From a virus: a DNA stretch of 21,235 bases. Under the pieces are notes generated by a model. The model saw only the letters and a program-made list of their open reading frames with translations, was not told where the DNA came from and searched no databases. Location: positions 1 to 21,235 of the IMG/VR virus record IMGVR_UViG_3300045952_000267, one strand, 5' to 3'. Made by a program: the position numbers and the translations under genes. Shown here piece after piece: positions 1 to 5,496 of the stretch. The number at the start of each line of letters is the position of its first letter. Position 1 is the first letter of the stretch.

Positions 1-1
1 T

Positions 2-382
2 GACTTCCAGCTTGACTCCCAAGCACGTCCAACCATCCCCTTCTATCAGGGTCAACGTGTAATTGTGGACGACGGAATGCCCGTCTCTGGAACTAGTTAT
101 ACTAGCTATTTGTTCGGTGCTGGAGCAATTGGCCAGGGCGAAGGCAATCCCAAGGTGCCTGTTGAGACAGAGCGCAATGCATTGATTGGCGGTGGTGAAG
201 AATACCTCGTTGAGCGGCGCCATATTGTGCTGCATCCGCGTGGTATCAAGTGGAATCCTGTATCCGGGACTCCAGCGCTTGACACTCCTTCCAACACCGA
301 ACTTGCGACAGTCGGCAACTGGCTCCGTGTCTGGGAAGCAAAGAATATCCGTATCGTGCGGTTTATTCACCGGCTGGCATAA
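2..382 (+). CDS. major capsid protein, C-terminal part (start lies upstream of window)
   Basis: An open frame enters the window at base 2 and stops with TAA at 382, giving about 126 residues of a protein whose N-terminus is outside. The visible part contains VDDGMPVSG, YLFGAGAIGQGEG, PVETERNALIG and RRHIVLHPRGIKW, an order I associate with the C-terminal half of the Gp13-like major capsid protein family of siphophages. That protein forms the icosahedral shell. An internal ATG at 65 exists but has no ribosome binding site and lies inside the conserved region, so it is not a start. A strong terminator follows directly, which fits a highly expressed capsid gene. The family name is from memory of the motif pattern, not from a search; the capsid role is also supported by the head and tail genes downstream. 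Confidence 0.82.
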   Translation, partial: DFQLDSQARPTIPFYQGQRVIVDDGMPVSGTSYTSYLFGAGAIGQGEGNPKVPVETERNALIGGGEEYLVERRHIVLHPRGIKWNPVSGTPALDTPSNTELATVGNWLRVWEAKNIRIVRFIHRLA

Positions 383-415
383 TTTCGCGGCGGACCTGAC
401 TACGCCGACGAGGAG

Positions 416-453
416 AGGGAGTGTCTTAACCCGGGAGGTTGGCACTCCCTTTT
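416..453 (+). terminator. intrinsic terminator after the capsid gene
   Basis: The arm 416-425 (AGGGAGTGTC) pairs with 441-450 (GGCACTCCCT) with one T-G wobble. Inside it AACC (428-431) pairs with GGTT (437-440) around a 5-base loop. The 3' arm runs straight into TTTT (450-453). This is a classical rho-independent terminator placed 34 bases after the capsid stop and before the next ribosome binding site. It should lower readthrough from the capsid gene into the downstream genes. Confidence 0.85.
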
Positions 454-477
454 GCTTAGTTCAGCCTGGAGGTGAAC

Positions 478-1035
478 ATGGCTAAAGTTGATCCAGAAAA
501 AAGAGCAGCGATCGAGGCAACCCGCCAGGCATATTATGCGAGACTAGCGTCTGGCGAAGAAAAGCTGCCAGTTCACGCGCCCCCGCCTGAAAAGGCGCGT
601 GAAACACCTACCCCTGGACAAAAAGCCCGAATGGCCGCTGGAACGCCCGCTGTTCCGAAGGTCCAATTCAAGGCTAGCGGTGGAATGGTAATTCCAGACG
701 GTGTGCAATACGATGATGAATCGGGTCGTACACATACCCAGTCGGGACAGATGTCCAGGGGTGCTTTAGTAGAAGATGAGGTAAAGGAGCGTGAGATAGA
801 GGAGGCATTGGAAGCAGCTCCTAGACCCAAGCCTAATGAAGGTAAGTCAATTGCTGATTCGGAGCAATTGGCAGCTCGAAATAATGAGATTTATATTCAA
901 GACAATTGGAAGAATCTATCTTGGGATAAGATGCGGAAGCTTGCTCGTAGTCTTTCCAGTGAGAATGTGACTAATAAGGCAAAGGCTATTGAGATTATCA
1001 CCGCAGAAATTGAACGTCGCAATTCGCCGGAGTAA
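478..1035 (+). CDS. small phage protein with Rho-N/SAP-like C-terminal domain
   Basis: The protein has 185 residues. An in-frame GTG at 472 is possible, but ATG 478 has GGAGGT at 468-473 at ideal spacing and is preferred. The N-terminal two thirds are low-complexity, rich in Pro, Glu, Lys and Ala, and probably disordered. The last ~50 residues (NNEIYIQDNWKNLSWDKMRK and onward, ending in an I-T-A-E-I-E-R-R helix) look like the short helix-extended-loop-helix folds (Rho N-terminal, SAP or HeH) that bind nucleic acid or act as a hinge in small phage proteins following capsid genes. It lies between the capsid terminator and the first glycosyltransferase-like gene and ends 3 bases before it. Function is unknown; a capsid-associated or DNA-contacting accessory role is a guess. 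Confidence 0.75.
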   Translation: MAKVDPEKRAAIEATRQAYYARLASGEEKLPVHAPPPEKARETPTPGQKARMAAGTPAVPKVQFKASGGMVIPDGVQYDDESGRTHTQSGQMSRGALVEDEVKEREIEEALEAAPRPKPNEGKSIADSEQLAARNNEIYIQDNWKNLSWDKMRKLARSLSSENVTNKAKAIEIITAEIERRNSPE

Positions 1036-1038
1036 AGA

Positions 1039-1788
1039 ATGCCTCAATCTATTTGGATCGGCTTTGATTCACGTGAAGCCGATGCGTTTGCAGTGGCGAG
1101 GCATAGTGCCAATCGTCTTAATGTAATCCCCGTTCCTTTATATCCTTTAATACTTGATGATTTAACTAAAAGTGGTTTTTATCAAAGGCCTATGGAAATA
1201 AAAGATGGGAAGATGTGGGATCCTATCTCAGAATTTTGGATGTCAACAGAATTTGCTAATAGTAGGTTTCTTGTCCCGGAGTTGGCGCGTCTTAAGTTTA
1301 GGGGTAAGTTAGGTGTTGGTTGGGCGCTCTTTGTAGATTGTGATGTACTGTTTCGAGTAAATCCACAACGTATTTTCGATCTAGCTGATCCAAAATATGC
1401 TGTGATGTGTGTCAAACATCAATATGCACCCGTTAACGAAACAAAGATGGACGGTCAGGTTCAAACAGTTTACCCCAGAAAGAATTGGTCCAGTGTGATG
1501 TTAATCAATTGCGACCATCCCTCCAATGCTGCTCTCTGGAGGGCGAATTTGGTTAACACTTTACCTGGGCGTGATTTGCATCGTTTTTGTTGGTTAGAAG
1601 ATGAGGAGATAGGGGAGTTACCGATTGAATGGAATTATCTTGTGGGTCATTATACCAAGGAAGATTGTCCAAGTCCTTGCCTATTGCATTTCACCGAGGG
1701 CATACCAAGAATGGAAAAATACAGGGATTGTGAGTATGCGGATGAGTGGCGTGATGAGTTAACATTGTGGGCTCTGAATCACAGATGA
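1039..1788 (+). CDS. glycosyltransferase-like protein (GT-A/GT8-like, DxD motif)
   Basis: 249 residues, ATG at 1039 with GGAG at 1029-1032. The N-terminus IWIGFDSREADAFAVARHS and the segment GWALFVDCDVLF (DxD at D100-D102) are typical of metal-dependent GT-A enzymes of the GT8 type, where the two Asp bind the metal and nucleotide-sugar. Further support comes from a later CDHPSNAALWR-like stretch and a C-terminal LLHFTEGIP, resembling the H-x-x-G end motif of GT8 enzymes. It would transfer a sugar from a nucleotide-sugar in the cytoplasm. The acceptor could be a virion protein or host envelope glycan; neither can be read from sequence. It overlaps the next gene by ATGA, and that gene also has a DxD motif, so the two are translationally coupled and probably act together. 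Confidence 0.75.
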   Translation: MPQSIWIGFDSREADAFAVARHSANRLNVIPVPLYPLILDDLTKSGFYQRPMEIKDGKMWDPISEFWMSTEFANSRFLVPELARLKFRGKLGVGWALFVDCDVLFRVNPQRIFDLADPKYAVMCVKHQYAPVNETKMDGQVQTVYPRKNWSSVMLINCDHPSNAALWRANLVNTLPGRDLHRFCWLEDEEIGELPIEWNYLVGHYTKEDCPSPCLLHFTEGIPRMEKYRDCEYADEWRDELTLWALNHR

Positions 1789-2543
1789 AAGCAGTTGTTG
1801 TAACCACTTTTAATAAGGAAGGTTATGCGCTTTATGGCAAGCGCATGATCGAAACGTATCTTGAGTATTGGCGTTGCAATGTGCCCATGGTTGTTTATTA
1901 TGAGAATTGGGACCCAAGACTGAAGGCTGATAATCTTGAATATGTAGAATTGTTAAAGTCCTCTACTTGGTTGAATGATTTCAAACGGCGTAATAGGCAC
2001 AAGAGTAGAACTAATTATAGGCATGATGCTGTTCGATTTAGCCACAAGATAGCAGCGGTGATAGCTACAGCTAGATCCAAAGCATTAGACTATTTGATTT
2101 GGGCAGATGGAGACATCTTAACCCATATGCCCTTCGACCTGCCGGCTTTGCAAACGCTCCTCCCAAGCCGCAATCAATTGATTGCGTGGCTGGACAGGTC
2201 GAAGACCTACCCTGAGTGTGGTTTCTTTATATTGAATTGTGGTCATAAAGATTATTGGAAGTTTATCGATGGTTTAGAGGAATTGTATGCTACAGATAAG
2301 ATTTATGAGTTAGCGGAATGGACAGATTGTCATGCAATTGAGCAAATGATCATGATTCTACAGGCAGAAACTAAATCTTTGTCTGGAAATATAGGGCAGC
2401 ATAGCAATCATCCATTTGTCAACGGCCCTTTGGGGCGTTGGTTTGACCATCTTAAGGGTAATAGGAAGCGTATGGGAAGAACGCCAACTGGCGACCTAAT
2501 GCGACAGAGGGAGGAACCCTATTGGAGGAATAGAAGGTGGTAA
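1785..2543 (+). CDS. second glycosyltransferase-like protein (DxD motif)
   Basis: 252 residues. The ATG at 1785 overlaps the TGA of the upstream gene as ATGA; a GTG at 1767 in the same frame would only add six residues inside the preceding gene and has no better signal. The N-terminus MKAVVVTTFNKEGYALYGKR opens like a GT-A Rossmann strand, and YLIWADGDILTHMP carries a DGD (D108-D110) in the place of the metal-binding DxD. PECGFFILNC and WTDCHAIEQM resemble acceptor-side segments of the same phage/bacterial glycosyltransferase group. The C-terminus is strongly basic (RKRMGR...YWRNRRW). It is likely a partner of the upstream enzyme, adding a second sugar to the same acceptor; target unknown. 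Confidence 0.7.
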   Translation: MKAVVVTTFNKEGYALYGKRMIETYLEYWRCNVPMVVYYENWDPRLKADNLEYVELLKSSTWLNDFKRRNRHKSRTNYRHDAVRFSHKIAAVIATARSKALDYLIWADGDILTHMPFDLPALQTLLPSRNQLIAWLDRSKTYPECGFFILNCGHKDYWKFIDGLEELYATDKIYELAEWTDCHAIEQMIMILQAETKSLSGNIGQHSNHPFVNGPLGRWFDHLKGNRKRMGRTPTGDLMRQREEPYWRNRRW

Positions 2544-2617
2544 GAAGGCGTCAACCCTATCGATCGCTTTGGAATTACAATCGCCGTCGGCAAAAAACAC
2601 GTCGAGAAGGATTATAG
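2537..2617 (+). CDS. possible 26-residue Arg-rich micro-ORF
   Basis: A GTG at 2537 lies 8 bases after a GGAGG (2524-2528) and opens a 26-codon frame ending at TAG 2615-2617, overlapping the stop of the glycosyltransferase gene and ending 2 bases before the next ATG. The peptide starts VVRRRQPYRSLWNYNRRR and has nine Arg and one Lys, using six different Arg codons, so it is not simple repeat DNA. It fills almost all of the otherwise empty 76-base gap. It could be a real nucleic-acid-binding micropeptide or a coupling leader for the next gene. No homologue is recognised, and it may be non-coding. Confidence 0.35.
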   Translation: MVRRRQPYRSLWNYNRRRQKTRREGL

Positions 2618-2619
2618 AA

Positions 2620-3252
2620 ATGGCAAATGCAGTATATCCCCTCTACAAGCAGAACCTCCTGGCCGGTACTACTGGCTATGACCTCGATAATGATACCACT
2701 ACTGATGGGCCGTTTTGTGCACTGGTTGACACAGGTACCTATACCTACAACTCGGCTCATGACTTTTATAATGACATTAGTGGTGTTGCGGGTACCGATC
2801 AACGCATTACTGCACCAACAGTCACCAACGGTACCCTGGATGGAGGCGATTTGACGTACACAGCGGTGGCAGCTGGTAACTCAATTGAGGCATTGATTAT
2901 CTATCGCCACAACTCGGGTGCTAACACTACGTGGCCGCTCGTCCTTTATCTGGATTCCTCCGTTACGGGACTGCCGGTCACTCCCAATGGTGGAAACATC
3001 ACGGTCACTTGGAACGCCTCCGGAATCTTCACCATTAGCGATGGTGATCTTAAGGAAGATGTAGAGTATATGGGTTCTTGGGGCCCAGCAGACTTCTTTG
3101 GTTTCCGCTATCGTGGTGAGAAGGAACGTACCGTGGGCATGATCGCTCAGCAAGTTGAGCAGTGGGCTCCGGATGCAGTAGTCAAGGTCGATGGGCACCG
3201 TGAAGTTAACTACGGTGCAGCCCTGGAGCAGGCGGCAAGGATGGTATCATGA
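2620..3252 (+). CDS. virion surface protein with peptidase S74-like C-terminus
   Basis: 210 residues from ATG 2620, which has GAGAAGG at 2604-2610; in-frame upstream codons exist back to 2569 but lack a ribosome site. Residues 1-138 (MANAVYPLYKQNLLAG...) resemble a common short phage structural protein with alternating hydrophobic beta strands. From S140-D141 the sequence reads SDGDLKEDVEY, then GMIAQQVEQWAPDAV and DGHREVNYG. This matches the intramolecular chaperone (S74) domain at the end of many tail fibres and spikes, where the Ser-Asp pair drives self-cleavage after trimer folding. The S74-like part is only about 70 residues, shorter than the usual ~110-130, so it may be a reduced version. 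It probably decorates the virion or is a fibre-like trimer. It overlaps the next gene by 4 bases. Confidence 0.7.
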   Translation: MANAVYPLYKQNLLAGTTGYDLDNDTTTDGPFCALVDTGTYTYNSAHDFYNDISGVAGTDQRITAPTVTNGTLDGGDLTYTAVAAGNSIEALIIYRHNSGANTTWPLVLYLDSSVTGLPVTPNGGNITVTWNASGIFTISDGDLKEDVEYMGSWGPADFFGFRYRGEKERTVGMIAQQVEQWAPDAVVKVDGHREVNYGAALEQAARMVS

Positions 3253-3596
3253 TAGGTAATGGTCAAGACGATCCATTGCGTAATCTAAAAGATCCGCTTC
3301 ATAATACAGCACCCGAGTCATCGCGTGATGTGTTTAGACGGGTTTCAAAGGAGCTAGTGGGTTGCCCATATGAGCAGGTGCTTGATGTTGCAATGAATTT
3401 AATCATTAATTCATTGCGGCAGAAGCATTCAACTCGAAATATGGCGTCAGTAGAGTTTGATGAGTTATTTGGTCGAACGAAGGGTATCCTAATGGATCAG
3501 TATGATTCGTTTGGTCGTAAGAAAGGGATCTTTCCGTACGATCAACATATCATGATGGATCTGTTCCGGGACTCGGATAAATTCCAGAGGAAGTGA
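3249..3596 (+). CDS. hypothetical phage protein
   Basis: 115 residues, starting at ATG 3249 inside an ATGA overlap with the upstream gene. It is mixed helical, charged and without membrane segment or signal peptide. The stretch ELVGCPYEQVLDVAMNLIIN followed by a basic hinge and FDELFGRTKGILMDQYDSFG looks like a compact alpha-helical domain. I do not recognise a family with confidence. Position between structural genes and translational coupling on both sides suggest a small virion or assembly factor. Confidence 0.72.
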   Translation: MIGNGQDDPLRNLKDPLHNTAPESSRDVFRRVSKELVGCPYEQVLDVAMNLIINSLRQKHSTRNMASVEFDELFGRTKGILMDQYDSFGRKKGIFPYDQHIMMDLFRDSDKFQRK

Positions 3597-3853
3597 TGGC
3601 AACGCTCAACTACCAGTATGTTGATCGCTGTGAGGGTGGTGGCCACGTGTTCATCGACGTGTCCTTCAATGAAGGCGCGCCGATCCGTTTCACCTATGCG
3701 ACCGACGAGCTGCGCGCGCCGATCTCGACGTTCACGCAGGACAACCGCGAACTGTTCGCACTGATGACGCTGAAGGTGCATTACGCCGGCCAGACCCGCC
3801 AGCAGATGCATGACGAACTGACGCAGCCTGGCGGCATCACGGTGACCATATGA
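3596..3853 (+). CDS. hypothetical small phage protein
   Basis: 85 residues. ATG 3596 shares its A with the upstream TGA stop and follows AGAGG; a GTG three bases earlier is less likely. The sequence (ATLNYQYVDRCEGGGHVFID...IRFTYATDELRAPI) suggests a small beta-rich fold, and the C-terminus has QTRQQMHDEL. Its DNA is clearly more GC-rich than the preceding gene, marking the beginning of a GC-rich stretch that continues to about 4970, which suggests recent exchange of this gene together with the next one. It overlaps the next gene by ATGA. Function unknown. Confidence 0.7.
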   Translation: MATLNYQYVDRCEGGGHVFIDVSFNEGAPIRFTYATDELRAPISTFTQDNRELFALMTLKVHYAGQTRQQMHDELTQPGGITVTI

Positions 3854-4977
3854 GCTGGACATCTGTCGGTCCTGGCAATTGGCTGAGGCCGCCCGAATAT
3901 GAACTGGGCTCGACTACGATGCAGTTCACCAGCACGGTGATCGATGCGACCGGCGAGAAGATCGCATTCCTCGGGCAGGTCTGGAACAAGGACCGCGCGA
4001 CCAAGAATCTCACCAAAGTCGGTTTCCGCTTCGGCACCGTGACCAAGGCCAGCGGCTCGGCGCTGACCGTTTCGCTGCAGAATGTCGCGACGGCTGGCGG
4101 TCTGCCCTACCAGCCAGATGAAGTGCAGGACCAGACGGTGGCAATCGCTAACGGCGACAGCGGCTTTACCAGCAATGTCTGGTATCAGACCGGTGCCTTC
4201 AGCGCGTCACGCTCGGTTGCGTTCGGCGAATTGCTGGCCGTTGTCGTCGAGTTCGACGGCTCCGGTCGTCTCGGTTCGGACGCCGTCAATTTCCATGCCT
4301 TCGGTCTGGCTGCCACAACAGTCGTCAATGAAGTCACCGGCACGGTGCTGAAGACGGCATCATGGGCGACCGTCGCCGTCAGCACCAACATCGTCCTCGA
4401 ATTCGACGACGGCACGTTTGGATGCTTAGCCGGCAATTCGCAGATCGCGTCAGCGCAAAGCGCCGCAGCCTATAACAGCGGCAGCGGCTTTGATGAACTC
4501 GCGCTCGAATTCCAAGTGCCGTTCGCCTGCAAGATTGATGGCTGCTGGATACGGATGCGTGTTGCCGGTTCCACGTCGGATTTCGATGTCGTCCTCTACG
4601 ACAGCGGCGGCGGCACGCTGGCATCCGTCGCCGTTGACGCTATGCAATTGGCGATTTCCGGCACCAATGACCGCATCGCGACATTCACGTTCGCCGAGAC
4701 GGAACTGGCGATCAACACGACCTATCGGCTGTCGATAAAGCCGACCAGCGGGAACAATGTCACGCTCTACTATCGTGAGGTCGCCAACGCCAACCACAAG
4801 CAGGCGATGCCAGGCGGCACGGCATGGAACTATACGACGCGCGTTGACGGCGGCTCATGGGCCGCCGCGACGACGACCAGAGTGCCGGAAATGGGTATTC
4901 GCATCTCGGCTCTTTCAGATAGCGCAACGGCAGGAGCAGGGGGTTATCCAGCCTCCCGCGTTCGTTTGGGGATGTAA
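3850..4977 (+). CDS. beta-rich virion structural protein
   Basis: 375 residues, start at ATG 3850 within an ATGA overlap. The protein is rich in Thr, Ser, Ala, Val and Gly with alternating polar/hydrophobic strands throughout, no membrane segment and few charged clusters. Two successive beta-sandwich-like parts are suggested: residues ~20-190 (FLGQVWNKDRATKNLTKVGF..., ...NIVLEFDDG) and ~200-355 (FDELALEFQVPFACKIDGCW..., VVLYDSGGGTL, TYRLSIKP). Such proteins occur among phage capsid-decorating and fibre proteins; I do not recognise a named family. The GC-rich base composition contrasts with flanking genes, consistent with horizontal exchange of the 3596-4977 pair. Confidence 0.7.
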   Translation: MSWTSVGPGNWLRPPEYELGSTTMQFTSTVIDATGEKIAFLGQVWNKDRATKNLTKVGFRFGTVTKASGSALTVSLQNVATAGGLPYQPDEVQDQTVAIANGDSGFTSNVWYQTGAFSASRSVAFGELLAVVVEFDGSGRLGSDAVNFHAFGLAATTVVNEVTGTVLKTASWATVAVSTNIVLEFDDGTFGCLAGNSQIASAQSAAAYNSGSGFDELALEFQVPFACKIDGCWIRMRVAGSTSDFDVVLYDSGGGTLASVAVDAMQLAISGTNDRIATFTFAETELAINTTYRLSIKPTSGNNVTLYYREVANANHKQAMPGGTAWNYTTRVDGGSWAAATTTRVPEMGIRISALSDSATAGAGGYPASRVRLGM

Positions 4978-4980
4978 TCC

Positions 4981-5496
4981 ATGACGCGTAGGCTCGCTCA
5001 ATCCACTTCACATGTACTGATGCTCAAAGTATTTCTATCGAGCGATCATGTTTCAGCGGCAACCGGTAAGACGGTAGCGATTGTTATTAGTAAGGCTGGT
5101 GCTGCTTTTGGTAACCCGAATGCTGGTGCGACCAACGCTACAGAGGTGTCTAATGGTTGGTACAAAGTGACACTCGACACTACTGATACCGGTACATTAG
5201 GTGATCTCGTTGTTCGGGGCACCGCGACCGCTTGTGATGATAGTGAGCAGATTTGCCATGTGGTGAGCGCCACCACCAACGGTGCCAGCAATCTCGACGC
5301 CGCTGTGTCAACGCTGGCGACACAGGCGAGCGTCAACACTATCGATGACTTCCTCGATACTGAGATTGCTGCGATCAAGGCGAAGACCGATTCCCTAACC
5401 TTCACCGTCACTAATCAAGTAGATGCCAATATTCAGAGTGTCAATGAAGTAACGGTTACTGGATCTGGTTCTGGTGGATCACCTTGGGGGCCATAA
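4981..5496 (+). CDS. virion structural protein with flexible C-terminus
   Basis: 171 residues from ATG 4981, 3 bases after the previous stop. Residues 1-100 form a beta-rich domain (LMLKVFLSSDHVSAATGKTV, ISKAGAAFGNPNAGATNATE, VSNGWYKVTLDTTDTGTLGD) that I have seen repeatedly at the base of phage and prophage fibre proteins. The segment NTIDDFLDTEIAAIKAKTD is an amphipathic, possibly trimeric coiled-coil helix that accompanies this domain in such proteins. The C-terminus ends in Gly/Ser-rich GSGSGGSPWGP. It directly abuts the next gene (TAA then TTG), so it could be the attachment partner of the large enzyme-bearing protein downstream. Confidence 0.72.
   Translation: MTRRLAQSTSHVLMLKVFLSSDHVSAATGKTVAIVISKAGAAFGNPNAGATNATEVSNGWYKVTLDTTDTGTLGDLVVRGTATACDDSEQICHVVSATTNGASNLDAAVSTLATQASVNTIDDFLDTEIAAIKAKTDSLTFTVTNQVDANIQSVNEVTVTGSGSGGSPWGP

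Noticed and set aside
186-485. 99-codon + strand frame overlapping the capsid gene and terminator
   Set aside because: It crosses the capsid gene in another frame and runs through the terminator hairpin; no start signal and no family pattern.
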